DNA of 64,000 bases from Neorhizobium galegae (GCF_017877055.1 NZ_JAGIPG010000001.1:372001-436000), one strand, 5' to 3'; shown: positions 1 to 9,025, counted from the first letter of the stretch. Notes: a model not told the origin generated them from the letters alone. Numbers and translations: made by a program.

Positions 1-601
1 CTTTTTCGACGACGGTGACTTCGGCGCCGAAGCGGCGGTAGATCTGGGCGAATTCCAGTCCGATATAGCTGCCGCCGACGATGACCAGATGCTTTGGCAC
101 CCGGTCGAGCATGACGATATCGCTATTGGTCATGTAGGGCACGTCGCCGACGCCGGGGAAATCCGGGATCGCGGCACGGCCGCCGACGTTGAGGAAGATC
201 TGCGGCGCAGTCAGAAGTTCGTCGCCGACGCGGATCGTGTTCTTATCCTCGAACCGCGCATGGCCGCGGATCAGCGTGCAGTTCGGCATGCCCTCGAGCC
301 AGCTCTCGTTGCCCTGGCGCGAGTCGAGAGTCACCTTGTGCGAACGTCGCATGACGGCCGGCATGTCGATCTTCACCGGGCTGTCGAGAACCACGCCATA
401 ATCACCGCCGCGGCGGGCGACGTGCGCGGCATAGGCGCTGGCGACGAGTGTCTTGGTCGGCTTGCAGCCGGTATTGACGCAGGTGCCGCCGACATGTTTG
501 CGCTCGATGATCGCAACCGTCTTGCCGGCGTCGTTGAAGCGCCCTGCGAGTGAGGGGCCGGCCTGGCCGGCCCCTATGATGATTGCGTCGAAGGTTTTCA
601 T
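1..601 (-). CDS. FAD-dependent pyridine nucleotide-disulfide oxidoreductase (partial, N-terminal 200 residues)
   Basis: The gene runs off the left edge of the window; its ATG is at 601. The N-terminus has a dinucleotide-binding GxGxxG-like stretch (IIIGAGQAGPSLAG), then the redox-active disulfide motif GGTCVNTGCKPTK with cysteines near residues 41 and 46. A second nucleotide-binding fold starts with HLVIVGGSYIGLEFA. This fits the mercuric reductase/glutathione reductase/dihydrolipoamide dehydrogenase family; the exact substrate cannot be told because the C-terminal dimerisation and His-Glu region is missing. The ATG overlaps the stop of the upstream DUF4126 gene (ATGA), suggesting translational coupling. 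Confidence 0.85.
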   Translation of the reverse strand, partial: MKTFDAIIIGAGQAGPSLAGRFNDAGKTVAIIERKHVGGTCVNTGCKPTKTLVASAYAAHVARRGGDYGVVLDSPVKIDMPAVMRRSHKVTLDSRQGNESWLEGMPNCTLIRGHARFEDKNTIRVGDELLTAPQIFLNVGGRAAIPDFPGVGDVPYMTNSDIVMLDRVPKHLVIVGGSYIGLEFAQIYRRFGAEVTVVEK

Positions 602-1074
602 ACCGCGGCCGCGACAGGCAGGGACGCGATGATGAGATAGGCCGCCACGATGGCGACAGCGTCCTCGATGAAGGCGGCCGGCGGATCCTTGCCGAAGCTG
701 GCGGCCAGCTTGGCGCGGCCGGCGGCGCCGCCATAGGTGCCGATTGCGGCGCCGACGATGCCCGCGATGAGGCCGACGATCCAGCCGCCATAGGGCGTGC
801 CGATCGCGGCACCCGTGAGCGCTCCCATGAGCAGGCGGGCGCCGAACTGCTGCGGCACCTTGCGGCTCGGCGTCGAGGGGAGCTGGTCGGTGACCAGTTC
901 GACGACGGCAAGGATGGTGAATATGCCGACGGCCCAGATCGTGCCCATGAAGGAGAGCCAGGAACCGGAGAGATTGAGCCAGCCGAGATAGGCGGCCCAG
1001 GCAATTGCTGCAGGTGCGGTCATGGCGCGCAGGCCGGCGACGACACCGATCAAAAGTGCGAGTATATAGACCAT
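598..1074 (-). CDS. DUF4126-type small membrane protein
   Basis: A 158-residue, very hydrophobic protein with several membrane segments rich in Gly and Ala (for example residues 1-20, 50-65, 80-115 and 135-158). Start MVYILALLIGVVAGLRAMTAP and repeated glycine-rich helices match the DUF4126 family, whose biochemical role is unknown. It overlaps the downstream disulfide reductase gene by 4 bp (ATGA), so the two form an operon. Membrane location is inferred from hydrophobicity only. Confidence 0.75.
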   Translation of the reverse strand: MVYILALLIGVVAGLRAMTAPAAIAWAAYLGWLNLSGSWLSFMGTIWAVGIFTILAVVELVTDQLPSTPSRKVPQQFGARLLMGALTGAAIGTPYGGWIVGLIAGIVGAAIGTYGGAAGRAKLAASFGKDPPAAFIEDAVAIVAAYLIIASLPVAAAV

Positions 1075-1276
1075 TGAAAACCCCTTGCGCCGCCCTTGCG
1101 GCTTTCCCCATTTGCGCCTGTGATCGAAGCACGATCAGTCGTGAAGTCAAGCGGTAGGGTGGAAATTATTGCGAGAACACGAGGAATGCTTGCACGATCC
1201 GCTCACGTCTGCCGGCCCCTCCAGACCCCCCCAGTGACCACCGTCCCGGATGCCGGCCCGATGCCGGAAGGATTTT

Positions 1277-3184
1277 ATGGAAATCAGCAGTGCAGCGGTT
1301 AGAATACCGTTTTCCCGTCAGCCCGGGCGGGAAAATGAACGGAGGAACCCGGACCTGTTGAGATATCGCATTCTTCTGCCTTTGGCCCTGCTTGTGGCGG
1401 TCGGTCTTGCGCTGGTCTTCAAGGGCAGCGATATCCTCGCGCGCGGCTATATCGAGGAGGCCGAAGTCCAGGCAGGCACGACTTTACGCCTGGCGGTGTC
1501 GGCGCTCGACGGCCATCTGAAGCGCTACGAGGCGCTGCCGGCTCTGATCGCCGATCAGCAGAATATCGAGGCGGTGATCCTCGATCCGAAGAACGAGACG
1601 CTGCGGGCGACGACGAATGCCTATCTCAAGGAGATCAACGGGCTCCTGAAATCCTCCGATATTTACGTGATGACCATGGACGGCGAGACCATCGCCGCCA
1701 GCAATTATGACAGCCCAGTCAGCTTCGTTGGCGAGAATTTCACCTATCGGCCCTATTTCCAGGATGCGGCGGAGGGCCGCCAGTCGCGATTCTACGCGCT
1801 CGGCACCACGTCTTTGAAGCGCGGCTACTATTTCGGTTCGCCGATCGAGATCGGCGGCGCCATTCGCGGCGTGATCGTCTTCAAGGTGGATATCGACAGC
1901 CTCGAAGCCTCCTGGGGCGGCGGCGACGACCGGATTTTCGTGTCGGATCCCGAAGGCATCATCTTCATGACCGGCAGTCCGGAATGGCTTTATGCGAGCA
2001 TCCTGCCGCTGACGCCCGACCGGATCGCCCGCACAGAGGCGTCGCGGCGGTATGCGGACGCCAAGCTCCGTGAATTGCCGGTCGAGCGCGGCAGCTTCGC
2101 AGGACGCGATGTCATGACCATCCGGGATGGCGGGTTCGAGAAGGAATATCTCGTCGTATCGCAACCGATGCCGGATGCGGGCTGGACCGTCAACGTGCTG
2201 ATGGATACCGGTTCGGTCCATACCCAGGCGAAGACGGCAACGGTTGCAGCACTTTTGACGCTCTGCCTTGCAGGCCTCGGACTTGCCATCGTCCTTCAAC
2301 GCCGCGCGCGGCTCAACGAACGCCTGATGCTGCAGGCCGAGGCGCGCAACGAGCTCGAGCACCGCGTCGCCGAACGCACCGCCGATCTTGCTCGCGTCAA
2401 CAGCCGCATCGAGGAGGAGATCGCCGAGCGGCGGCTCACCGAACAGCGGCTGCGCCAGACCCAGGCGGACCTAATCCAGGCGGGCAAGCTCGCAGGCCTC
2501 GGCCAGATGTCGGCGGCCCTGTCGCACGAACTCAACCAGCCTCTCGCCGCCGCCAAGACCTATGCGGAAACGACCGGCGTGCTGATCGATCTCGGGCGTA
2601 CCGACGACGCGCGGGACAATGTCCGGCGCATTTCGGCGCTCATCGACCGCATGGCCTCGATCAGCCGGCACCTGCGCAATTTCGCCCGCAAGCCGAACGA
2701 GAAGCTCGGGCCCGTTGCGCTCGACGACGTGATGCGCGACACGCTGGAGATCGTCGCGGCGCGCCTGAAGGCGGCGGATGCGGAACTGGACATCGAAATC
2801 GACCCCGCTGTTCCCGCGGTGAAGGCAGGCGCCGTGCGGCTCCAACAGGTGCTCGTCAACATTATCACCAATGCCGCCGATGCCGTCGAAGGCCTCGACG
2901 ATCGGCGGATCACGGTTTCCGCCGAGCAGGCGGGCAACAGGGTCATGGTGTCGGTGCGTGATCGCGGGCCGGGCGTCGCCGCGGCTATCCACGAGCGCAT
3001 CTTCGACCCGTTCTTCACGACAAAGGGTGTCGGCAGGGGCCTGGGGCTGGGTCTGTCGATCTCCTATAACATCATCAAGGATTTCGGCGGCAGCCTGAGT
3101 GTTGCCGATCATCCGGAAGGCGGCGCTGTCTTCCGGATCGAACTCGAAGTTGCCGACGGCAATCTTCTGGAGGCAGCCGAGTGA
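1277..3184 (+). CDS. dctB: DctB-like C4-dicarboxylate/organic-acid sensor histidine kinase
   Basis: About 635 residues. The chosen ATG at 1277 has GGAAGGA 6 bp upstream; a longer reading frame opens at 1250. Order of domains: membrane helix near residues 31-48, a periplasmic Cache/PAS-like sensor region of about 270 residues, second membrane helix near 322-341, a coiled-coil linker rich in Glu and Arg, HisKA with the H box SHELNQPLAAAKTYAE, and an HATPase domain with the N box (VNIITNAADA) and G boxes (DRGPGV, GRGLGLGLS). This H box is typical of DctB. The stop overlaps the GTG start of the response regulator (GTGA). Because dctA is absent and tctCBA follows, the sensed ligand may be a tricarboxylate or other acid rather than succinate. 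Confidence 0.88.
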   Translation: MEISSAAVRIPFSRQPGRENERRNPDLLRYRILLPLALLVAVGLALVFKGSDILARGYIEEAEVQAGTTLRLAVSALDGHLKRYEALPALIADQQNIEAVILDPKNETLRATTNAYLKEINGLLKSSDIYVMTMDGETIAASNYDSPVSFVGENFTYRPYFQDAAEGRQSRFYALGTTSLKRGYYFGSPIEIGGAIRGVIVFKVDIDSLEASWGGGDDRIFVSDPEGIIFMTGSPEWLYASILPLTPDRIARTEASRRYADAKLRELPVERGSFAGRDVMTIRDGGFEKEYLVVSQPMPDAGWTVNVLMDTGSVHTQAKTATVAALLTLCLAGLGLAIVLQRRARLNERLMLQAEARNELEHRVAERTADLARVNSRIEEEIAERRLTEQRLRQTQADLIQAGKLAGLGQMSAALSHELNQPLAAAKTYAETTGVLIDLGRTDDARDNVRRISALIDRMASISRHLRNFARKPNEKLGPVALDDVMRDTLEIVAARLKAADAELDIEIDPAVPAVKAGAVRLQQVLVNIITNAADAVEGLDDRRITVSAEQAGNRVMVSVRDRGPGVAAAIHERIFDPFFTTKGVGRGLGLGLSISYNIIKDFGGSLSVADHPEGGAVFRIELEVADGNLLEAAE

Positions 3185-4551
3185 GCGAGCAAAGGGTTCT
3201 GCTGGTCGACGACGAGGAGGAACTGCGCCGTTCGACGGCGCAGGCTCTGGAACTCTTCGGCCTGGCGGTGCTGACCTTTTCCAATGCCGATCATGTGCTG
3301 GAACTGACGGGTTTCGGGTTCGACGGCGTCGTCGTCAGCGATATCCGCATGCCGGGAACCGACGGCATGACGCTGCTGCAGAAGATCCGCGAGCTCGATG
3401 CGGAGATTCCGGTCATCCTGGTCACCGGTCATGGCGACGTGCAGCTCGCGGTCAAGGCCATGCGGGAAGGCGCCTATGACTTTCTGGAAAAGCCGTTCAC
3501 GCCGCAGCATCTCGCCGGCATCATCCGGCGCGCGCTCGACCGGCGCAGCCTGGTGCTGGAAAACCGCCGCTTAAGGGCCGTTGCCGGCAAGCGTGACGAT
3601 GTCGAGGCCCGGCTTCCGGGGCGCACCCAGGTCATGGTCGATCTGCGCTACCGGATCCGTGCCATCGGCGCCACGGATGCCGATACGTTGATCATCGGCG
3701 AGACCGGGGCCGGCAAGGAAGTGGTGGCGCGAGCCCTGCACGACATCAGTTCTCGCGCCAACCGGCCGTTCATCGCCATCAATTGCGCGGCCCTTCCCGA
3801 CAACCTTATCGAGAGCGAGCTTTTCGGCCATGAGGCCGGCGCCTTTCCAGGAGCGCTGAGACCCCGTTACGGCAAGTTCGAACATGGCCGCGGCGGCACG
3901 ATCCTGCTTGACGAGATCGGCTCCATGCCGGTCGACCTGCAGGCGAAATTCCTGCGCGTGCTGCAGGAGCGGGTCATCACCCGGCTCGGTTCCAACGAAA
4001 CCGTGCCGCTCGACGTGCGCTTTATCGCCACCAGCAAGGTGGATCTCGAAGCGGAAGTGGCGGCGGGCCGGTTCCGCGCCGACCTCCTTTACCGGCTCAA
4101 CGTTGCCACCATCCACGTGCCGTCGCTGGCGCAGAGGCGGTCGGATATTCCGCTTCTCTTTCTCCAACTGGTGCGGGAGGCAGCGGCGCGCTATGGCCGC
4201 GACGATATGGAAGTGCCAGCCGAGGTGATCTCGGCGATTGCCCAGCGTGACTGGCCGGGCAATGTCCGGGAACTGCGCAACGCCGCCGATCGGCTGGTGC
4301 TCGGTCTCGACCCGAAGCCGGGCGAAACCGGCGGTGCGAAGGATGGGGCAGGGCGGCTTGCTGACAAGGTGGCAGCCTTCGAGCGCAACCTGATCGCCGG
4401 CGAGATCGCGGCGCATGGGGGAGCGCTGAGACCGGTCTACGAATCCCTCGGCATCTCCCGCAAGACACTGTACGAAAAGATGCAGAAATACGGGCTCGAC
4501 AAGAAGTTGCTCGGTCCGGAGCACATGCTGCAGGATGACCGGGACGGGTGA
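3181..4551 (+). CDS. dctD: DctD-like sigma54-dependent response regulator
   Basis: 456 residues in NtrC-family order: receiver domain (phospho-acceptor Asp54 in VVSDIRMPG, conserved Lys in EKPF), AAA+ domain with Walker A GETGAGKE near 173-180 and Walker B ILLDE near 241-245, and a C-terminal Fis-type helix-turn-helix (ESLGISRKTLYEKMQKYGL). The sigma54-contacting loop reads GAFPGA (220-225) instead of the usual GAFTGA. GTG start overlaps the kinase stop by 4 bp. The partner kinase is upstream and tctCBA downstream, so this pair probably activates the transporter from a sigma54 promoter. I could not find a convincing -24/-12 site. Confidence 0.88.
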   Translation: MSEQRVLLVDDEEELRRSTAQALELFGLAVLTFSNADHVLELTGFGFDGVVVSDIRMPGTDGMTLLQKIRELDAEIPVILVTGHGDVQLAVKAMREGAYDFLEKPFTPQHLAGIIRRALDRRSLVLENRRLRAVAGKRDDVEARLPGRTQVMVDLRYRIRAIGATDADTLIIGETGAGKEVVARALHDISSRANRPFIAINCAALPDNLIESELFGHEAGAFPGALRPRYGKFEHGRGGTILLDEIGSMPVDLQAKFLRVLQERVITRLGSNETVPLDVRFIATSKVDLEAEVAAGRFRADLLYRLNVATIHVPSLAQRRSDIPLLFLQLVREAAARYGRDDMEVPAEVISAIAQRDWPGNVRELRNAADRLVLGLDPKPGETGGAKDGAGRLADKVAAFERNLIAGEIAAHGGALRPVYESLGISRKTLYEKMQKYGLDKKLLGPEHMLQDDRDG

Positions 4552-4561
4552 GAACAGCGGC

Positions 4562-4616
4562 ATGTGTGGATTTCCACCCATGCTTTTTGCGGATTGTTCC
4601 CGAATCCACCCATGCT
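4562..4616 (+). promoter_or_regulatory. Candidate activator-binding sites upstream of tctC
   Basis: A near-palindrome ATGTGTGGA-TT-TCCACCCAT lies at 4562-4581, and its right half extended (TCCACCCATGCT, 4573-4584) is repeated exactly at 4605-4616, 32 bp away, about three helical turns. Same-face repeats 140-180 bp upstream of the tctC start fit an enhancer for the DctD-like activator. That assignment is inference; only the repeats are seen. Confidence 0.45.
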
Positions 4617-4758
4617 GCGCCGCGGTAGTTGCGGAAATGCTGTTTTAAAGCTCCCGCAACAATTGCATGCGACCCGTGCCTTGCCGCAAATGGTCCTCAG
4701 GTTGGCGCGGAGGAAATTGTGCGCCGGCTGTGCCATATTTCATCCTGGAGGAGCCCCG

Positions 4759-5742
4759 ATGAAAATCCTGAACGCCGTTATCGGCGCGACCGCTCTTGCG
4801 GCGCTTTCCCTTTTCTCCGCTTCGGCGAATGCGCAGGGGTATCCCGAGCGCCAGATCACCATGATCGTGCCGTTTGCGGCCGGCGGCCCGACCGACACCG
4901 TTGCGCGCCTCGTCGCCGAATCCATGTCTAAGGATCTCGGCAAGCAGATCGTCGTTGAAAATGTCGGCGGCGCCGGCGGTACGCTCGGCGCCGCCCGCGT
5001 CGCCAATGCCGAAGCGGACGGTTACACCGTTCTCCTGCACCATATCGGCATGGCGACCAGCGCCTCGCTCTATCGCAAGCTGCCCTATGACACGCTGAAC
5101 GCCTTCGACTATGTCGGCCTCGTCACCGACGTTCCGATGACGCTTCTCGCCCGCAAGGACATGCCGGCGACCGACCTCAAGGGCCTCATCGAATATGCAA
5201 AGGCCAACAGCGACAAGGTGACGGTTGCAAACGCCGGCATCGGCGCCGCTTCGCATCTGTGCGGCATGCTGTTCATGAGCTCGATCAAGACGTCGCTCGT
5301 CACCGTTCCCTACAAGGGCACCGGTCCCGCGATGACCGATCTCCTCGGCGGCCAGGTCGACATCATGTGCGACCAGACCACCAACACCACCAAGCAGATC
5401 CAGGGCGGCACGGTAAAGGCCTATGCGGTCACGTCCCCGGAACGTCTCGGCGTCCTGAAGGACATCCCGACCGTCAAGGAAGCCGGTCTGCCGGATATGC
5501 AGGTCGGCATCTGGCATGGTCTCTATGCGCCGAAAGGCACTCCGAAGGACGCGCTCGACAAGCTCAACAAGGCCCTCAAGTCGGCCCTGAAGAACCCGAA
5601 CGTCGCCGCTCGCTTCGCCGAACTCGGCACGGAACCGTCGCCGGACAACGATGCCACTCCGGCAGCCCTGAAGGCCAAGCTCGAAGGCGAAATCGCCCGC
5701 TGGAAGCCGGTCATCCAGGCCGCCGGCCAGTACGCGGACTAA
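4759..5742 (+). CDS. tctC: TctC-type (Bug family) periplasmic tricarboxylate-binding protein
   Basis: 327 residues. The ATG at 4759 follows a strong GGAGGAG; a longer open frame to 4564 has no such site. A Sec signal peptide (MKILNAVIGATALAALSLFS, cleavage near ANAQG) precedes a mature protein with the Bug-family start YPERQITMIVPFAAGGPTDTVAR and the later patch PYKGTGPAMTDLLGGQVD. It delivers a carboxylate ligand to the TctAB membrane complex. First gene of tctCBA, just after the dctBD-like pair. The exact ligand (citrate, tricarballylate, other acid) is not readable from sequence. Confidence 0.9.
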   Translation: MKILNAVIGATALAALSLFSASANAQGYPERQITMIVPFAAGGPTDTVARLVAESMSKDLGKQIVVENVGGAGGTLGAARVANAEADGYTVLLHHIGMATSASLYRKLPYDTLNAFDYVGLVTDVPMTLLARKDMPATDLKGLIEYAKANSDKVTVANAGIGAASHLCGMLFMSSIKTSLVTVPYKGTGPAMTDLLGGQVDIMCDQTTNTTKQIQGGTVKAYAVTSPERLGVLKDIPTVKEAGLPDMQVGIWHGLYAPKGTPKDALDKLNKALKSALKNPNVAARFAELGTEPSPDNDATPAALKAKLEGEIARWKPVIQAAGQYAD

Positions 5743-5760
5743 GGTTTCCGCAGTCAGTAT

Positions 5761-5820
5761 GCCCCCACCCGAACCCTCTCCCCGCCTGCGGGGAGAGGTA
5801 CCTGGCAGGTGAATGGGGGC
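5761..5820. repeat. Rhizobial-type intergenic palindromic repeat
   Basis: A 24-bp near-perfect palindrome (5775-5798; arms CCTCTCCCCGC / GCGGGGAGAGG) lies inside outer inverted arms GCCCCCA (5761-5767) and TGGGGGC (5814-5820). The composition and nested layout resemble the short mosaic palindromic elements scattered between genes in rhizobia (RIME/ABC-type). It lies inside the tctC-tctB gap and would fold in the transcript, perhaps protecting the highly needed tctC message. Confidence 0.7.
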
Positions 5821-5857
5821 ACGTCCAGCACAGCATCTCCCACTTCACGGAGACACC

Positions 5858-6319
5858 ATGAATTCGCTGAAATTCGACACCGTCAATCTGATCTGCGGGC
5901 TGCTGCTGATCGCGACAGGCCTGTTCTTTGCCTACCAGTCGTTCGAACTGGAACTCGGTACGGCCTTGCGCATGGGGCCTGGTTATTTCCCGTTTATTCT
6001 CGCCTGCGCGCTGATCCTGTTCGGCGCGATCATCCTCGTCCAGTCGATGCGGATGGAGGGCATGCCGGTTGGAGCGCTTGCCTGGCGCGGCATGTTCTTC
6101 ATCCTGCCGGCGCCGATCTTCTTCGGTCTTACGGTTCGCGGGCTGGGCTTCGTGCCGTCGATCTTCGTTACCGCACTGATCGCCTCCTTCGCCTCGGGCC
6201 GCATGAAACCGCTCACCGCACTTCTCCTGTCGGCGGCGCTGACGGTCTTCTCGGTCGCCGTCTTCAGCTATGGCCTCGGCCTTCCGTTCCGCCGTTTCGG
6301 GCCCTGGCTCGGTTATTGA
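5858..6319 (+). CDS. tctB: TctB-type small membrane subunit of the tripartite tricarboxylate transporter
   Basis: 153 residues with four predicted hydrophobic helices (near residues 10-27, 42-62, 78-95 and 118-140) and the motif MGPGYFPFILA typical of the TctB family early in the chain. ATG at 5858 is used; the open frame upstream lies in the repeat. It pairs with TctA to form the membrane part of a secondary, ion-driven carboxylate importer fed by TctC. Confidence 0.88.
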   Translation: MNSLKFDTVNLICGLLLIATGLFFAYQSFELELGTALRMGPGYFPFILACALILFGAIILVQSMRMEGMPVGALAWRGMFFILPAPIFFGLTVRGLGFVPSIFVTALIASFASGRMKPLTALLLSAALTVFSVAVFSYGLGLPFRRFGPWLGY

Positions 6320-6329
6320 GGTTTGAGTG

Positions 6330-7835
6330 ATGGATCTTTTCAATAATCTAGCGCTTGGTTTTGCAACGGCGACGTCGCTGGAGAACCTGTTCTTCTGCCT
6401 GATCGGGGTGCTGCTCGGCACGCTGATCGGCGTGCTGCCAGGCATCGGGGCCACGGCGACGATCGCCATGCTTCTGCCGATCACCTTCCAGCTCGAACCG
6501 GTCTCGTCGCTGATCATGCTCGCCGGCATCTATTACGGCGCGCAATACGGCGGTTCGACCACGGCGATCCTGATCAACATGCCGGGCGAGTCCTCGTCTG
6601 CCGTCACCGCCATCGACGGTTACCAGATGGCGCGCAAGGGCAGGGCGGGAGCCGCTCTGGCGATCGCCGCGATCGGCTCGTTCTTTGCCGGCACCGTATC
6701 GACCTTCCTCGTCGCGATCTTTGCGCCGCCGCTCACCCAGATCGCGCTGCAGTTCGGCGCGGCCGAATATTTCTCGCTGATGGTGGTCGGCCTCGTCTCC
6801 TCGATCGCGCTCGCCCACGGTTCGATCGTCAAGGCGCTCGCGATGGTGGCGCTCGGCCTGTTGCTCGGTCTCGTCGGCACCGATATCTACACCGGCACGC
6901 CGCGCTTCACGCTCGGGATCCGCGAATATGCGGACGGGCTGAACTTCGTGGCGGTCGCGGTCGGCGTCTTCGGCATCGCGGAAATCCTGCGCAATCTCGA
7001 AAACGAAAAAACCCGCTCCGTGCTGATGGCGAAGGTGAGCGAGCTCATGCCGTCGCGGGAGGATTTCAAGGCAATGGTCGGCCCGGTCCTGCGCGGCACG
7101 GCGATCGGCTCGATCCTCGGCATCCTGCCGGGCGGCGGCGCCATCCTTGCGGCGTTTGCCTCCTACACGGTCGAAAAGAAGGTTTCGAAACATCCGGAAG
7201 AATTCGGCCATGGAGCAGTCGCCGGGGTTGCCGGTCCGGAATCGGCCAACAATGCCGGTGCGCAGACCTCGTTCATCCCGCTGCTCACCCTCGGCATTCC
7301 GGCCAACCCAGTCATGGCGCTGATGATCGGCGCGATGATCATCCAGGGGATCGTTCCAGGCCCGAACGTGGCAACCGAGCAACCGGCCCTCTTCTGGGGC
7401 ATCATCGCCTCGATGTGGATCGGCAACCTGATGCTCGTCATCCTCAACCTGCCGCTCATCGGGCTGTGGGTGAAGCTGCTCACCATCCCCTACTACGTGC
7501 TGTTCCCGATCATCATGGCCTTCTGCTCGATCGGGGTCTACAGCGTCAACTCGAACGTCTACGACCTCTATGCCGTCGCCTTCTTCGGCCTCATCGGCTA
7601 TGCGCTGTTGAAGCTCCGCTGCGAACCGGCGCCGCTGCTGCTCGGCTTCGTGCTCGGTCCGCTGCTGGAGGAGAATCTCAGACGGGCGATGATCCTTTCG
7701 CGTGGCGACCCTGCGACATTCGTCACGCGTCCGATCAGCGCGGCCCTTCTCTTCCTCGCGGCCCTCGTGCTCGTCATCGTCTTCTTGCCGAGCGTCAAGA
7801 AGAAGCGCGAGGTCGTCTTCCAGGAAGAGGATTGA
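6330..7835 (+). CDS. tctA: TctA-type large membrane subunit of the tripartite tricarboxylate transporter
   Basis: 501 residues from ATG 6330 (a GTG just before it at 6327 is possible; TTGAGG lies about 8 bp upstream). The protein has about 11-12 hydrophobic segments and the TctA hallmarks GVLLGTLIGVLPGIGATATIA, YYGAQYGGSTTAIL-NMPGE and the second-half repeat GSILGILPGGGA. It is the permease proper of TctCBA. Ends with a Lys-Lys-Lys-Arg cytoplasmic tail. The gene lies 10 bp after tctB, so the two are co-transcribed. Confidence 0.93.
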   Translation: MDLFNNLALGFATATSLENLFFCLIGVLLGTLIGVLPGIGATATIAMLLPITFQLEPVSSLIMLAGIYYGAQYGGSTTAILINMPGESSSAVTAIDGYQMARKGRAGAALAIAAIGSFFAGTVSTFLVAIFAPPLTQIALQFGAAEYFSLMVVGLVSSIALAHGSIVKALAMVALGLLLGLVGTDIYTGTPRFTLGIREYADGLNFVAVAVGVFGIAEILRNLENEKTRSVLMAKVSELMPSREDFKAMVGPVLRGTAIGSILGILPGGGAILAAFASYTVEKKVSKHPEEFGHGAVAGVAGPESANNAGAQTSFIPLLTLGIPANPVMALMIGAMIIQGIVPGPNVATEQPALFWGIIASMWIGNLMLVILNLPLIGLWVKLLTIPYYVLFPIIMAFCSIGVYSVNSNVYDLYAVAFFGLIGYALLKLRCEPAPLLLGFVLGPLLEENLRRAMILSRGDPATFVTRPISAALLFLAALVLVIVFLPSVKKKREVVFQEED

Positions 7836-7848
7836 GAAGCTGCGGACG

Positions 7849-7874
7849 GCGCCGCGCGACAGACCGCGCGGCGC
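7849..7874. terminator. GC-rich hairpin between convergent tctA and lacI-family gene
   Basis: Perfect 10-bp stem (GCGCCGCGCG / CGCGCGGCGC) with a 6-nt loop, 13 bp after the tctA stop. No T-run follows on either strand, so it is a terminator or 3'-end stabiliser rather than a textbook intrinsic terminator. Confidence 0.55.
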
Positions 7875-7926
7875 TGAAACTCTTGCATGACTTTCTGTCA
7901 GGTTCTGCGGAGGGCGCTCCGGGCGG

Positions 7927-8979
7927 TCAAACCGTCTGGAGCGCCTGCAATTCCTGGATGGGGACGGGGCCAGCGATCCGCTTCAACAGCAGCTTGCCCA
8001 TCAGCAAACCGGCTTCAGCCAGGTCTTCGTAGATCGTCTCGACGCGGGGGCGGATCTGGTCGAAAAGGCCCGAGGTCTGTTTCGCCACCAGCCTGATATC
8101 CTTGCCCAGTTCCAGCTTATGGTCGTAGGCGGATGCCATGACGGCGAGCGCCGACACCTCGCCGCCGCAGATATAGCCGTCGGGACGCTCCGGTTCGCCC
8201 ATGCGGCGGAACAGATAGTCGCGGATGTCGTCCGACTTGCTGTCGAGCGTCACGCCCTTGGCGATCTCGAACCCGACACCTTCCTCGCGCACCGCCGTCA
8301 TGAAGCCGTGCTTGAGGTGATGGGCGAAGGTGAAGCGCTCCGGCGGCAGGATGATCGAGAGCTTTCTCGCACCGGCGGCGATCAACTTTTTCGCGGCCTG
8401 ATAGGCGAAACTGTAATTGTCGTAGTCGACATACGGGTGGGCCGTCGCAAGCTCGGTGCGGCCGTGACAGATGAACGGAAAATTGTTCTCCATCAATAGC
8501 TTGACGCGTTCGTCCGCGGGTTCGGTACGGGTGAAGACAATGCCGTCGGCCATGCGGTTGCGCATGATATGGCGCACCGGTTCGATCTGCGGCGTATCGG
8601 AAAAATGCGGCGTTATGACCAGATGATAGGCCGTGCCTCGCAAGGCTTCGGTCAGGCCGTTGATCATCGAGGTGGCATAGCCGAGGATTTCCTCGTGCGG
8701 ATCGAGGACGAGGCTGATGACGTTGGTGCGCCCAGTGCGCAGGCGCTGCGCTGCCCGGTCCGGCAAGTAGCCGATATCGGCTGCGACCTTGCGGACGCGC
8801 TGGCGTGTTTCGAGCGCGATCTGCGGCGCATCGGCAAGCGCGTGCGATACGGTCGTGACCGCAAGGCCGGTCAGTTCGGCGATCGTCTTAAGGGTGGGCT
8901 TCGCGCCAACGCCGGATTTTGCGGCTGCCCGCTCCGGCTTCGCCCGCCGACCCTTGTCCCCCAGGTCTTCCAGCGACAT
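7927..8979 (-). CDS. LacI-family transcriptional regulator
   Basis: 350 residues. After a basic 27-residue lead-in comes the LacI helix-turn-helix and hinge (PTLKTIAELTGLAVTTVSHA ... RAAQRLRTGRTNVISLVLDP), then a type-I periplasmic-binding-like effector domain. It is transcribed away from the sugar ABC operon that begins at 9240, and both promoters carry the same palindrome, so it is the probable repressor of that operon and of itself. The effector sugar is unknown. Confidence 0.92.
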   Translation of the reverse strand: MSLEDLGDKGRRAKPERAAAKSGVGAKPTLKTIAELTGLAVTTVSHALADAPQIALETRQRVRKVAADIGYLPDRAAQRLRTGRTNVISLVLDPHEEILGYATSMINGLTEALRGTAYHLVITPHFSDTPQIEPVRHIMRNRMADGIVFTRTEPADERVKLLMENNFPFICHGRTELATAHPYVDYDNYSFAYQAAKKLIAAGARKLSIILPPERFTFAHHLKHGFMTAVREEGVGFEIAKGVTLDSKSDDIRDYLFRRMGEPERPDGYICGGEVSALAVMASAYDHKLELGKDIRLVAKQTSGLFDQIRPRVETIYEDLAEAGLLMGKLLLKRIAGPVPIQELQALQTV

Positions 8980-9025
8980 GTCCTCTTCTCCTCCGCTCCC
9001 GCCCCGGAACCGGAGCGAGCCTCAT

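Noticed and set aside
4700..4722. Possible sigma54 -24/-12 promoter before tctC (TTGGCGC ... TTGTGC)
   Set aside because: The GG-to-GC spacing is several bases too long. The alternative TGGTCC ... TTGG is one base off and lacks the GC. Neither is good enough to annotate.
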